A stretch of 64,000 nt of DNA from Marinicella meishanensis (lineage in GTDB: Bacteria; Pseudomonadota; Gammaproteobacteria; Xanthomonadales; Marinicellaceae): assembly GCF_019931145.1 (NCBI RefSeq), contig NZ_JAIOUV010000008.1, forward strand, positions 62,001 through 126,000, in the 5' to 3' direction. The translations under genes were made by a program, and so were the position numbers. Shown here piece after piece: positions 8,446-17,965 of this stretch. Position 1 is the first letter of the stretch. The number at the start of each line of letters is the position of its first letter. Below the pieces are notes generated by a model. That model made no database searches, had not been told where the DNA came from, and was given only the letters and a program-made list of their open reading frames with translations.

Positions 8446-8865
8446 TCATTGCTGACAAGACCCTGGAACCAGATTGGTCGTGACATTGCTGCGGCACTGC
8501 CATTCAAAATAACCGGCACTGGGTTGTGGGTGTAAGGTGATCTCATCACCCGCTTGAAATGCATCTGATACACCCGACAAATTGATGGTGATGACCCCAG
8601 AATCAGGATTGAAATTTTGGCCTGAGGTCCGCGTGCTGACTGACTTCAGCGCAAAATCACCCCGTTGCTGCCAATGTTCTTGCAATTGTTTCTTTAAACC
8701 ACTGGCCTTCATGATCTCATCAATGACCAAGGCCCTCACTTCATAGGCGTTGATGGCTTTCTGGGTGGCAACAGCCACTTGACCACCTTGGATGGCATCC
8801 TGAGAATCACAGGCGGTTAATAAGCAACATGAGGACCACAGAATACATGGTTTCAATGCCTTCAT
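8446..8865 (-). CDS. lipoprotein with type IV pilin-like C-terminal domain
   Basis: 139 aa. A lipobox LLTAC at about residue 19 marks a lipoprotein. The remaining part reads like a type IV pilin globular domain without its hydrophobic N-terminal helix: a helical segment (NAYEVRALVIDEIMKASG), then GVITINLSGV and a C-terminal cysteine pair in FEWQCRSNVTTNLVPGSC. This C-terminus is clearly related to the end of the following minus-strand gene. GTG at 8874 is an alternative start but sits only 2 nt from GAGGAG; the ATG at 8865 gives the better signal peptide. Function unknown; possibly an accessory of pilus or secretion machinery. Confidence 0.7.
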   Translation of the reverse strand: MKALKPCILWSSCCLLTACDSQDAIQGGQVAVATQKAINAYEVRALVIDEIMKASGLKKQLQEHWQQRGDFALKSVSTRTSGQNFNPDSGVITINLSGVSDAFQAGDEITLHPQPSAGYFEWQCRSNVTTNLVPGSCQQ

Positions 8866-9034
8866 TTCATTCACAACTCCTCTGATTTCAATTCATAATA
8901 TGATACTCGGCATCATTGTTGACAGCCCTTCAAATACAAGCCATGTCACAAATATGATCTGATCATACGCCCAATCCCACCCTCTGATGGGTGCCTCATG
9001 CAAGCACTGACGACGAGTTTAATTTCCCCGACAT

Positions 9035-11176
9035 TCAATCACGGCATTCTGCCGGAAGGTATGCAAACTTGATGTTGCTGTAACAGTACCATTCAATGTA
9101 ACCCTCTGAGACCACTGGCTCCAAGTAAATCGCATCATCTGGCCCAAAGCGGTCATCCACCCCATCCAATCCGATGGTGATTAAACCGGTTTCTTCATCA
9201 ACGCTGAATTGCGCTGAAGGCAGGTCCACCATTTGGTTGATGCCGGCAAAACTGTTGGTGCTGATGTATTGTTCAGCCACCGCCATTTTTATACCCGCTG
9301 ACCAGGCCATCTGCTCTCCCACTTTGGCCCGTATGGTGTAATCGTTGTAAGCCGGTATGGCGTAAGCGGCCAATATTCCCACCACAGCCAAGGTGGCCAA
9401 GCCCCCTTCGGCGCTCAACACCGGCTCCAACAAAGAATATTCATAAGCGAATCGGAAGCTGACTTTCTCCGCATCGGATGAGACCGTTAAATTAATGCGT
9501 CCCTGTTCCGGCAGGTTCAAACGCTCGGCGGTCGGCAAAGCAAACAAATCCACCTCGGTTTGGGCCAAATCACCCACGCTTTGCAACAACAGCAAGTAAA
9601 AATGATACAAGTCCTGGGGCAAGTGCTGCACGTCTTTGCCATAGGCCAGGATGGCCGAGTCCCAATCGCCCCCTTGATTCTTTTCCAACCAGCTGGACAA
9701 GGACATGGGATTGGAGTGGTTTTGTTTCATGGCCAAAACCTGGGGCACTTGGCTCATGTAATAAACCCCGTCCTTAACATACCAATACACATGGTCTTTG
9801 AACACATTGAAAAAAGCCTCCAGGTGTTCGGCATCCGCTGGCATCACGTCCTGGGCCAGAAACATCTGGCGGTAAAAGGAAAAATGGACGTGCTGGATGT
9901 CGGCGCCTTCCAACTGGCTGCTGCGAGGCTCAACCTCCATGTTTTGATAAAATGATTGCTCTATTTTTTCATTCAAGGCCGTGTCTTTGACTTTCATGGC
10001 GATCCAGGAGCCAGAATCATCGCTGACAAACAACACCTGTTGGTGGTAGGCGTTGAGCCAATCATAACCATCGAAGCCCAAGCGATCAAAGAATGCCTGC
10101 CAGGCTTTGACGTCTTTGTCGCTGCTGTCGGTGAAGGCATCGGCCACGCCAAAATGCGCCAGACCTTGTTTGAATTGATCGGCCGTGGGCAAAGTCAATT
10201 GCCACACCGAGCGCGGCTGACCGGCCAATTCAACATCGAACCAGTCATGGGCCCGTGGCAGGGCCAAGCGCCAGCCGGTTTCGGGCATCAGCACATGCAC
10301 CGCCAAGGCCGATTGGCCCTGGCTGGATTCTGTCCCGGCCCACACATAATCCATTTGGTCCAAGCCCAGCTGGGTGATGTTGGCTTGTTCATGCGGTGGC
10401 ACAAAGGCTTTGCCCATTTGATACAAGCGCGCGGCAGCCACCCACATTTTCAAGTTAAGGCCACTGGGATCGGCGGCTTGATTGAGTTGTTTGATTTTGG
10501 CTAAGTGGTCGGGTTTGGCTTGATCCCACAAGGCATCCAATTTCTCTTGACTGGCACCCATGCCACCATAAACCAACAACCGCCCGGACGCTTCATCAAA
10601 GCGCATGAAAGCGGGGAATTGGCCCACGGTAAAGGTCCACAAGGCTGGATCGGCTTGCTGTTCCAAGTTGAGGCCCGGCATCATCATACCCAGCATTTGA
10701 TTGACATGGGTGGTCAATTGCTCACTGGCGATGTTTTGCAGCCGGGTTCCCACCGCCACGGTTGGCAACAAAGCACCAGAAGCGTTGTTGATCACCGCCA
10801 CTTCCAATGAGGTTTTGCTGTGCTCAACCAACAAGCCTGCCAGGCCCAAATAAGGATCGGGGATGTATTGAAAGTAATGGTCTTTGACGCCTTGTTTGAT
10901 CTTGTCGACTTGCGCTTGATGAGCCGGTAATGACTGCACTGGGTGCATGGCATCGGCTTTCGGATCAAACAAGTAATTCCACGGTGTGGGTACATTCAAG
11001 TAGGCCACCGTTTCATTGGGTAAATGGCTGTGTAACCAGGCAGTGTGTTGGGGGTCCAATGCATAGTTTGGGCGCTCGGTCAGCACCACTTTGGCTGGTC
11101 CTTGTTGCTGGTCGCAGCCGCTGCTGAAGACCAGCAGGGCCATGGCGATAAATAAAATTCCTTTCGAGCTGTTCAT
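9035..11176 (-). CDS. large lipoprotein with internal type IV pilin-like module
   Basis: 713 aa. A lipoprotein signal (FIAMALLVFSSGC) precedes about 560 residues of a mixed alpha/beta domain that I cannot place with certainty (it recalls DUF3352 proteins). From residue 591 comes LATLAVVGILAAYAIPAYND, almost exactly the N-terminal hydrophobic helix of type IV pilins, followed by TIRAKVGEQMAWSAGIKMAV and a globular pilin domain with a WYC...C disulfide pair. Here the pilin helix is internal and lacks the prepilin peptidase site in its usual place, so pilus assembly would not be standard. It stands 169 bp upstream of the smaller pilin-like lipoprotein on the same strand. Confidence 0.72.
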   Translation of the reverse strand: MNSSKGILFIAMALLVFSSGCDQQQGPAKVVLTERPNYALDPQHTAWLHSHLPNETVAYLNVPTPWNYLFDPKADAMHPVQSLPAHQAQVDKIKQGVKDHYFQYIPDPYLGLAGLLVEHSKTSLEVAVINNASGALLPTVAVGTRLQNIASEQLTTHVNQMLGMMMPGLNLEQQADPALWTFTVGQFPAFMRFDEASGRLLVYGGMGASQEKLDALWDQAKPDHLAKIKQLNQAADPSGLNLKMWVAAARLYQMGKAFVPPHEQANITQLGLDQMDYVWAGTESSQGQSALAVHVLMPETGWRLALPRAHDWFDVELAGQPRSVWQLTLPTADQFKQGLAHFGVADAFTDSSDKDVKAWQAFFDRLGFDGYDWLNAYHQQVLFVSDDSGSWIAMKVKDTALNEKIEQSFYQNMEVEPRSSQLEGADIQHVHFSFYRQMFLAQDVMPADAEHLEAFFNVFKDHVYWYVKDGVYYMSQVPQVLAMKQNHSNPMSLSSWLEKNQGGDWDSAILAYGKDVQHLPQDLYHFYLLLLQSVGDLAQTEVDLFALPTAERLNLPEQGRINLTVSSDAEKVSFRFAYEYSLLEPVLSAEGGLATLAVVGILAAYAIPAYNDYTIRAKVGEQMAWSAGIKMAVAEQYISTNSFAGINQMVDLPSAQFSVDEETGLITIGLDGVDDRFGPDDAIYLEPVVSEGYIEWYCYSNIKFAYLPAECRD

Positions 11177-11315
11177 GTTCGCATGCCTTGTTGTTGTGTG
11201 AAGACAGGCATTATACCCATGGGTTCAGTCCATGTGTATGAAATCAGCCAAAATTGGCGCTGTGGTCGGGGCCGATTCTTGTTAAAATCAAGGCCTTTTT
11301 AACGCCGTTACAAAC

Positions 11316-13271
11316 ATGTCAGATCGCATCCTTTGGCAACCCTCCCCAGACCTGTTGGCCCATAGTCAAATGACCCAATTCATGACCCAGCTGCAGCAAC
11401 AGCAACAACTGGAGCTGTCAAATTATGCCGAATTACACGCCTACTCGGTGGCGCATCGTGGCCCCTTTTGGCGCGCGGTGATGGATTATTGCGGGGTCAT
11501 TTATCAGCAGGAAGCCACCGCTGATTTGCTGGATGAAGGGCACATGATCGAGGCCCAATGGTTTCCCGGCATGACCTTGAATTTTGCTGAAAACCTGTTG
11601 CGCCATCAGGGTCCGGGGGTGGCGTTGGTGTTCGAATCGGAATCCGGCCAAGTACAATCCTGGAGTCACGATCAATTGCGTGCCGCCGTGGCCCAAGTGC
11701 AACAACGGCTGCAAGCCTGTGGCGTCGGCCTCGGTGATCGGGTGGCGGGGTTTTTACCCAACATCCCCGAGACCTTGGTGGCGATGCTGGCCACCACCTC
11801 GCTGGGTGCGGTGTGGTCTTCCACTTCCCCCGATTTTGGCATCAACGGTGTGGTGGACCGCTTCGGCCAGATTGAGCCCAAAGTGCTGTTCACCGTCAAT
11901 GCCTATGAATATAATGGCAAAATCCATGATTGTTTGGCCAAAGTGCAGCAGATCACCGATCAAATCAGCAGCATCGAACACACCGTGGTGATTGAATTTG
12001 TGGCCCATGAGCAGCCCTTACCCCCTGGCACAGTGACCTACCAAACCTGGCTGGCTGACAGTGACCCTGACCAAGCGCTGCAATTCACCCCAGTGCCATT
12101 CGATCATCCGCTGTACATCCTCTACTCATCTGGCACCACCGGCCAACCCAAATGCATCGTCCACCGCACCGGCGGCATTTTATTACAACACCTCAAAGAA
12201 TTGATGTTGCATGGCAATGTGGCGGCCGATAAGCGCCTGTTTTACTTCACCACCTGCGGTTGGATGATGTGGAACTGGATGGCGTCCACCCTGGCCACAG
12301 GTGCCACCTTGGTGCTGTATGATGGTTCGCCTTTTTACCCCAATGGCGAACGCTTGTTTGATTTGGTGGACCGCCATGACATCACCCATTTTGGCACCTC
12401 GGCCAAGTGGATTTCGGCGGTCGAAAAAGCCGGCATCCAACCCCGAAAAAGCCATCAGCTGAGCACCCTGGAAACCATTTTCTCCACCGGCTCACCGCTG
12501 ATGCCAGAAAGCTTTGATTACGTCTATGAGCAGGTCAAAAACGATGTCTGCCTGTCATCCATTTCTGGCGGCACCGACATTTGTTCCTGTTTTGCCTTGG
12601 GTAACAGCAACCTGCCGGTCTACCGTGGCCAGCTGCAATGTTTGGGCCTGGGCATGTCGGTCAAGGTGCTGGACGAACAGCAACACAGTGTGGTGGGTGA
12701 GCCGGGTGAATTGTCTTGTGACCGCGCTTTTCCCTCGATGCCTGTGTACTTTTGGCATGACCCGAAGCACGGTAAATACAAGTCGGCCTATTTCGACAAG
12801 TACGCCGAGATCTGGTGCCACTCGGATCGCGCTGAAATCACCCCAGAAGGCGGCATGATCATCTATGGCCGCTCCGACACCACGCTGAACCCAGGTGGGG
12901 TGCGCATCGGCACGGCGGAAATTTATCGCCAGGTCGAGGCCTTACCGGAAATCACCGAATCCATTGTGGTGGGCCAAGATTGGCAGGACGACACCCGGGT
13001 GGTGTTGTTTGTGGTGATGCAAACCGGTCATGAGTTGGATGAGCCCATGCGGCAAAAAATTCGCCAAACCATTCGCCAGAACACCACCCCCAGACACGTG
13101 CCGGCCAAGATCATTGCCGTGAGTGAAATCCCCAAAACCATCAGCGGCAAAATTGTCGAATTGGCGGTGCGTGATGTGATCCATGGCAAAACGGTGGCCA
13201 ACACCGATGCCCTGGCCAACCCAGAAGCTTTGCAGTTGTATCGGGATTTGCCGGAACTGCAGGACGAATGA
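11316..13271 (+). CDS. aacS: acetoacetyl-CoA synthetase
   Basis: 651 aa, the normal length. It belongs to the ANL adenylating enzymes: the P-loop-like motif YSSGTTGQPK is near residue 269, the WxxW-type stretch TTCGWMMWNWM is typical of acetoacetate--CoA ligases, and the C-terminal PKTISGKIVELAVR contains the catalytic lysine. It activates acetoacetate with ATP and CoA, feeding ketone bodies or polyhydroxybutyrate breakdown products into acetyl-CoA metabolism. The short-chain family is distinguished from acetyl-CoA synthetase by the N-terminal MDYCGVIYQQEA region. It is followed 10 bp later by a WYL regulator. Confidence 0.93.
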   Translation: MSDRILWQPSPDLLAHSQMTQFMTQLQQQQQLELSNYAELHAYSVAHRGPFWRAVMDYCGVIYQQEATADLLDEGHMIEAQWFPGMTLNFAENLLRHQGPGVALVFESESGQVQSWSHDQLRAAVAQVQQRLQACGVGLGDRVAGFLPNIPETLVAMLATTSLGAVWSSTSPDFGINGVVDRFGQIEPKVLFTVNAYEYNGKIHDCLAKVQQITDQISSIEHTVVIEFVAHEQPLPPGTVTYQTWLADSDPDQALQFTPVPFDHPLYILYSSGTTGQPKCIVHRTGGILLQHLKELMLHGNVAADKRLFYFTTCGWMMWNWMASTLATGATLVLYDGSPFYPNGERLFDLVDRHDITHFGTSAKWISAVEKAGIQPRKSHQLSTLETIFSTGSPLMPESFDYVYEQVKNDVCLSSISGGTDICSCFALGNSNLPVYRGQLQCLGLGMSVKVLDEQQHSVVGEPGELSCDRAFPSMPVYFWHDPKHGKYKSAYFDKYAEIWCHSDRAEITPEGGMIIYGRSDTTLNPGGVRIGTAEIYRQVEALPEITESIVVGQDWQDDTRVVLFVVMQTGHELDEPMRQKIRQTIRQNTTPRHVPAKIIAVSEIPKTISGKIVELAVRDVIHGKTVANTDALANPEALQLYRDLPELQDE

Positions 13272-13281
13272 TCCCAGTCTC

Positions 13282-14229
13282 ATGAAAAAAATCGATCGCA
13301 TCTATTTGTTGGACAAAATCCTCAAGGAACGGCGCACGCCGGTGGCCATCGAGCACCTGATGGAACGCCTGGAATGCTCTCAAGCCACGGTGTATCGGGT
13401 GATTGCCACCTTGCGTGACGAATTCAATGCTCCGATCGAATCATCTGAACAGGGGGTCTTTTATGACCGCCAGGCGGCCTTCGATTTACCGGGCATTCGG
13501 CTCAACGCCGAGGAAACCCAAGGTTTGTTGATGGCGGCCCAATTGTTGGAAGATTTGCAGTCTGACTCCTTACAAAAACCGATGCAACGCATCTTGCACA
13601 ACATCGACAGGGTGCTGCAACAAAAAGGCATCCAAAACCGTCGGTTGATTCAAATCATCCCGGCCTTGTCGCGCAAACCCAATCCCGGTGTGTTTCAAAC
13701 GGTGATGAGCGCCTTACAAACCGAAAAGAAACTGCAGCTCACCTACCAAACCCGAGAACAGGCCGAAACCACCGACCGCTTGGTTTCTCCCTTGCGCCTG
13801 ACCAGTTACAAAAACGCCTGGTACCTCGATGCCTGGTGTCATTTGCGCGATGACATCCGCTTGTTTGCCTTGGAACAAATCCAAGCCGCCAGCATCGACA
13901 TCGAAGCCGCCAAAACGGTTTCCACGGCCACCCTCAAAGCCCACTATGCTGACAGTTACGGGATCTTTTCTGGGGCCATGAAAGACACCGCGGTGATCCG
14001 CATCAACACCCAGCAAGCACCCTGGACTCAATTTGAGCATTGGCATTCAAAACAGCGCATTGAACGCCTGGATGCAGCACACATGTTGTTGCATGTGCCA
14101 TACAATGACGAACGCGAACTGCTGGCCGATGTGATGCGCCTGGGCACCGCCGCGGAAATCATGGCGCCGCATTCGCTGCGCACGCAATTTCATCAACAAT
14201 TGCAACGGATCATGCGACAATATGAATGA
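13282..14229 (+). CDS. WYL-domain transcriptional regulator
   Basis: 315 aa. The N-terminal winged helix (IEHLMERLECSQATVYRVIATL) is followed by a DeoR-like linker and a WYL domain beginning about residue 135 (KLQLTYQTREQAETTDRLVSPLRLTSYKNAWYL, here split by a Y-K-N-AWYL core) with C-terminal WCX segment. WYL proteins sense ligands, often nucleic-acid or nucleotide signals, and control metabolic or stress genes. An earlier in-frame start would overlap aacS deeply, so ATG at 13282 is used. It is probably cotranscribed with aacS and the DUF748 gene 36 bp downstream, and may regulate them. Confidence 0.88.
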   Translation: MKKIDRIYLLDKILKERRTPVAIEHLMERLECSQATVYRVIATLRDEFNAPIESSEQGVFYDRQAAFDLPGIRLNAEETQGLLMAAQLLEDLQSDSLQKPMQRILHNIDRVLQQKGIQNRRLIQIIPALSRKPNPGVFQTVMSALQTEKKLQLTYQTREQAETTDRLVSPLRLTSYKNAWYLDAWCHLRDDIRLFALEQIQAASIDIEAAKTVSTATLKAHYADSYGIFSGAMKDTAVIRINTQQAPWTQFEHWHSKQRIERLDAAHMLLHVPYNDERELLADVMRLGTAAEIMAPHSLRTQFHQQLQRIMRQYE

Positions 14230-14265
14230 CATGATGGCAAACAAGCCCAACTGGGGCCTTGAAAG

Positions 14266-16998
14266 ATGAACAAAAAGTGGTACCGCTACAAACGCCTGTG
14301 GTTGCTGTTGCTGATCGCGACCTACTTGTTATTGGGGTTCTTTTATGTGCCCCGGGTCATCCAACAAGAACTGCAAACGCAACTGCAAACAGAATTGGAG
14401 CAACAGGTCACGGTGCAGCAAGTGTCCTTCAATCCGCTCACATTCATCACCCGCCTCGAAGGCCTGAGTGTCACTGACGCGCAGCAACAAACGTGGTTTC
14501 AGGCCACTGCATTGGAGGTCAACTTCGATCCATTGAACTTGTTGTGGGGACAGTGGCGTTTGGCCGATTTGAATCTGGTGCAACCGGTGGTGTCGGTGCA
14601 AACCGATCCCTCAGGACGGTTGCTGATGCCGGTATTACCGGCCATGCCAGCCACCGATGAGCCACAGACTGTGACTGATTTGGTGATCGATGACATCGAC
14701 ATCAGTGGTGGCCAAATGGCTTTGATGGTGGGCCAAATCCGCCACGACTTTGCCCTCAACATCAAACACCTGACACTGAATCACGAGAAGTTCATCATCG
14801 CCGATGAAGACACCGCGTTTGACCTGAGCATCACCACCGAATTGGATGAAACCGTGACCCTCAAGGGCCATTACAACCACCGACAACAGCGCATTGAAAC
14901 CGACTTCCAACTCAAGCAATGGCAAGCCACCACGGTCAATCGCTTCTTGCCAGAGTCCTTGGCCTTCAGCAACCAAGCCGGTTTGATCCAAGCCCAGGGC
15001 CGCCTCGATTGGCCGCTGACCACCAGCCCCTTGATTGAACTGTCGACGGTGTCGGTGACTGGCTGGCAAGGCCAGTGGCAACAACACATCATGATCTCGG
15101 ACCTGGCCACCACGTTGACCGAGGTGCGCATAGACACCCATCAAAGCCGCATTACCGTGGCACAAGTGCAAGCCACCGACGGTGCTTGGCAAGTGCACTG
15201 GCCGCTTCCCGCCGCTGCAGACAGCCCCCCGACCGTGGCTGATGACAGCGGCGATGCCTGGCAAATCCAAGTCGACCAAGTGCGCATTGAGCAATGGCCA
15301 GTGACATTCAACGACGAGACCACTGCCGGCACCCTGGCTTTCACCCTGCGTGAATGGAGCGGGTCTCAACTGAACAACAACGGGGATCCCGTGTCCCTTG
15401 ACGGCAGCATTGATTTCCCTGCCGGCGGCAGCCTGACTGTGACCAGTGAACAGCATTGGCAGCCATGGCAAATGGACACCGAACTGAATTTGGCTGCATT
15501 GAACCTGGCTCAATTCAATGCCTGGGTCACCGACCAGACCGGCTTGGTCATCACCCAAGGCAGTTTGAGCAGCCAACACCAATGGCGCATGGCCGAACAG
15601 CAGTTTACGGCCACGGGTGAACTGTCCATCCAAGATCTGCAACTGGATAACCGGGCCCAACAAAACATCGCATCGGTGGGCCGATTGTCGGTGGGGGCCA
15701 GCCAATTGTCCAGTGCCGAGCGCACCATCGTGGTCGACCAGATCACCTTGGATCAAGCCAGTGGCAACCTGATCATTGATGCCGATCAGCAACTCAACAT
15801 CCAACACCTGACCGACGATCAAGCGGCCCCAACCACCGATGAGTCAGGGCCAGAGAAGCCACAGGATGCAGCCCCTTGGGTGATTCAGGTGGGTCGCATT
15901 GAGATCATCGATGCCAGCACCGCCTTGCTGGACCAAAGCATTGAGCCCAATGTCACCACCCGGCTGTCGGAACTGTCGGGGGAAATCAAAGGCTTGTCCT
16001 CAGAATCATTGAGCAAGGCCGATGTACAAATCAGCGGTAAATTCAACCAATTTTCCCCGGTCACCATCGAAGGTCAAATCAACCCGCTCAGTTCCGCTGC
16101 CTACACCGACATCACGGTGGCCATCGAAGACCTGGACCTGTTGGCCTTTTCGCCTTATGCCGACACTTTTTTGGCCTTCCCCATCATCGGGGGCAAATTG
16201 GATGTCGCTTTGGATTACCAATTGAACCAACAAGAGTTGCGTGGTGAAAACCGCCTGTTGTTCAAACAATTCAAACTGGGTGAGCGCAACCAATCGCCCA
16301 ATGCCATCAACCTGCCTTTGAAGTTGGCGGTTTCCTTGCTGACCGACATGAACGGGGAGATGACCATCGATTTACCGGTATCGGGCAACCTCAATGATCC
16401 CGAATTCAGTTACGGTGGCTTGATCGGCAAAGCCCTGTTCAAATTGATCACCAACATCGTCGCTTCTCCGTTCAAGATTTTGGGGGCCTTGATTCCCAAT
16501 CCCGACCCCAATTTGAGCGACATCCAATTCTCCGCTGGTGGGGCAGAACTGTTGCCCTCAGAGCAAAACAAGCTGAATCAAATTGCCACCATCATGGGCC
16601 AAAAACCCGGTTTGAATTTGCAATTGAACCCCCAGATCGGGGCTGATTTCGACCGCGCGGCCCTGCAAACCCAACAACTGCTGCAGCAAGCCCCATTCGA
16701 GGCCTTGGACTGGACCCATCCAGACACCCTCAGTTGGCTGGAAGCGCAAATACCGGTGGCCCAACAAGTCGATTTTACCGGCGAGTCTGGGCTGGATCAC
16801 CGGGCCATCTGGCAACACCTGGTGGCCCAACAAAACCTGACGGAGGCCGCACTGGAAAACTTGATTCAACAACGCAACCTGAGCATCAAAAACCACCTGA
16901 TCGAACAAGCCGGCATCGCCGCTGAGCGCATTTTCATTGAACAAACGCAGTTCACCGACAGCCAACAAGCCATGATCAAAATCGGGGTCAGTCAATGA
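14266..16998 (+). CDS. DUF748 (AsmA-like) envelope protein
   Basis: 910 aa. One N-terminal membrane helix (LWLLLLIATYLLLGFFYVP, residues about 10-28) anchors a very long beta-rich periplasmic part with repeated DUF748 blocks, for example LEVNFDPLNLLWGQWRLADL and TDLVIDDIDISGGQMALMV near the start and SLLTDMNGEMTIDLPVSGNL, GKALFKLITNIVASPFKIL near the end. Proteins of this AsmA/TamB-like class are thought to bridge inner and outer membranes and move lipids. The C-terminal 180 residues (FSAGGAELLPSEQNKLNQIA) resemble an OmpA-like or peptidoglycan-related tail. It has no obvious Shine-Dalgarno beyond GAAAG and probably follows the WYL gene in one operon. Confidence 0.85.
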   Translation: MNKKWYRYKRLWLLLLIATYLLLGFFYVPRVIQQELQTQLQTELEQQVTVQQVSFNPLTFITRLEGLSVTDAQQQTWFQATALEVNFDPLNLLWGQWRLADLNLVQPVVSVQTDPSGRLLMPVLPAMPATDEPQTVTDLVIDDIDISGGQMALMVGQIRHDFALNIKHLTLNHEKFIIADEDTAFDLSITTELDETVTLKGHYNHRQQRIETDFQLKQWQATTVNRFLPESLAFSNQAGLIQAQGRLDWPLTTSPLIELSTVSVTGWQGQWQQHIMISDLATTLTEVRIDTHQSRITVAQVQATDGAWQVHWPLPAAADSPPTVADDSGDAWQIQVDQVRIEQWPVTFNDETTAGTLAFTLREWSGSQLNNNGDPVSLDGSIDFPAGGSLTVTSEQHWQPWQMDTELNLAALNLAQFNAWVTDQTGLVITQGSLSSQHQWRMAEQQFTATGELSIQDLQLDNRAQQNIASVGRLSVGASQLSSAERTIVVDQITLDQASGNLIIDADQQLNIQHLTDDQAAPTTDESGPEKPQDAAPWVIQVGRIEIIDASTALLDQSIEPNVTTRLSELSGEIKGLSSESLSKADVQISGKFNQFSPVTIEGQINPLSSAAYTDITVAIEDLDLLAFSPYADTFLAFPIIGGKLDVALDYQLNQQELRGENRLLFKQFKLGERNQSPNAINLPLKLAVSLLTDMNGEMTIDLPVSGNLNDPEFSYGGLIGKALFKLITNIVASPFKILGALIPNPDPNLSDIQFSAGGAELLPSEQNKLNQIATIMGQKPGLNLQLNPQIGADFDRAALQTQQLLQQAPFEALDWTHPDTLSWLEAQIPVAQQVDFTGESGLDHRAIWQHLVAQQNLTEAALENLIQQRNLSIKNHLIEQAGIAAERIFIEQTQFTDSQQAMIKIGVSQ

Positions 16999-17047
16999 AC
17001 GGTCACCATCAGCCCTGAGGGGTAGGGAAAATCAGCTGTGCAACGCG

Positions 17048-17053
17048 TACAAT
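17048..17053 (+). promoter_or_regulatory. -10-like element directly upstream of the LuxR-VOC gene
   Basis: TACAAT, six bases (GACACC), then ATG at 17060. There is no Shine-Dalgarno and no strong -35 at 17-18 bp. Leaderless transcription is inferred. Confidence 0.4.
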
Positions 17054-17059
17054 GACACC

Positions 17060-17692
17060 ATGAACCAACGCGGCAGACCCAAGCACCCCGATCTGTTCAC
17101 CCCAGCCGAATGGCGGGTGGTGAATCTGGCCCGGCATGGTCTGACCAACCAACAAATTGCCGACCGCCTGCAGGTCAGCATCAATGCGGTGAAATACCAC
17201 ATCCGCAATGTGTTGGAAAAATCACAGGCATGGCCCGCTGCGGTCATCATCAACAAACAATCTTTGTTACAATTTGTAGGCGCCCCGCAAGACAGCGCTT
17301 TTCACCGGAGAACCGCCATGAACCAAACAGCCCCCATCCAAAGCATTGGACAAATTGCCCGCACCTGCACCGATGTGGTTAAGTCCGAGCAATTTTACAA
17401 AGAGCAGCTGGGATTGATCCACCTGTACACATTTGACAAGATGTCTTTCTTTGACGTCGATGGGGTGCGCTTGATGTTGTCAGAGACCGATTCATTGATC
17501 TCTGAGTCGATCATTTATTTCCAAACCGATGACATCAAAACCCGCTACCGACAATTGAAAAAACAAGGCATCGAATTCTCCCACACCCCGCACAAAGTTC
17601 ACACCCATGAGAATGGCGTGGAAGAATGGATGGCCTTTTTCAATGACCCGGATGGCCGCCCGCTGGGCTTGATGGGACAGATCGAACCCTAA
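17060..17692 (+). CDS. LuxR-type HTH fused to a VOC/glyoxalase domain
   Basis: 210 aa. Residues 1-60 are a GerE/LuxR helix-turn-helix (TPAEWRVVNLARHGLTNQQI, VSINAVKYHIRNVLEK). Residues about 90-210 form a VOC domain (IGQIARTCTDVVKSEQFYKE; FFNDPDGRPLGLMGQI) with the betaalphabetabetabeta halves typical of glyoxalase or bleomycin-resistance proteins. The VOC half probably senses or binds a small molecule and the HTH half binds DNA; the reverse, an enzyme with a regulatory tail, is possible. The reading frame is uninterrupted across the joint. A second in-frame ATG at the linker could give a VOC-only product. Confidence 0.82.
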   Translation: MNQRGRPKHPDLFTPAEWRVVNLARHGLTNQQIADRLQVSINAVKYHIRNVLEKSQAWPAAVIINKQSLLQFVGAPQDSAFHRRTAMNQTAPIQSIGQIARTCTDVVKSEQFYKEQLGLIHLYTFDKMSFFDVDGVRLMLSETDSLISESIIYFQTDDIKTRYRQLKKQGIEFSHTPHKVHTHENGVEEWMAFFNDPDGRPLGLMGQIEP

Positions 17693-17711
17693 GCCTATAA
17701 CCAACAAGTTA

Positions 17712-17927
17712 ACTGAGCCTGTGGAGGTGTCATAAAAATTGATGATCGTCCCAGTATTGAGAGGCTTCGACAGGCTAGGCAACCTGCATGAAAGGTCACT
17801 GAGCTTGTCGAAGTGCCATAAGGATTAATGGTCTGTTCCAGAATACAGGGGCTTCGACGGGTGTTATGCTGAGCCTGACGAAGTGCTCAGCCAGCTAAAT
17901 GAAAGGACACTGAGCTTGTCGAAGTGC
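17712..17927. repeat. left 216-bp direct repeat of the GIY-YIG element
   Basis: This block is repeated with mismatches but no net length change at 18725-18940, an exact offset of 1013 bp. Each copy contains a unit with TGTCATAAAAATTGATG and GTCCCAGTATTGAGAGG, then a unit with GTCTGTTCCAGA, and inverted copies of CTTCGACAAGCTCAG. The two copies bracket the GIY-YIG gene. This copy is the more diverged in the first palindrome (GACAGGCTAGGC). Confidence 0.9.
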
Positions 17928-17965
17928 AATGACAGCTTTGTAAGTAAATCAACCTCTTTCGATTA

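Noticed and set aside
14635-15822. 395-aa minus-strand ORF inside the DUF748 gene
   Set aside because: Antisense shadow; the plus-strand gene has the signal anchor and DUF748 blocks.
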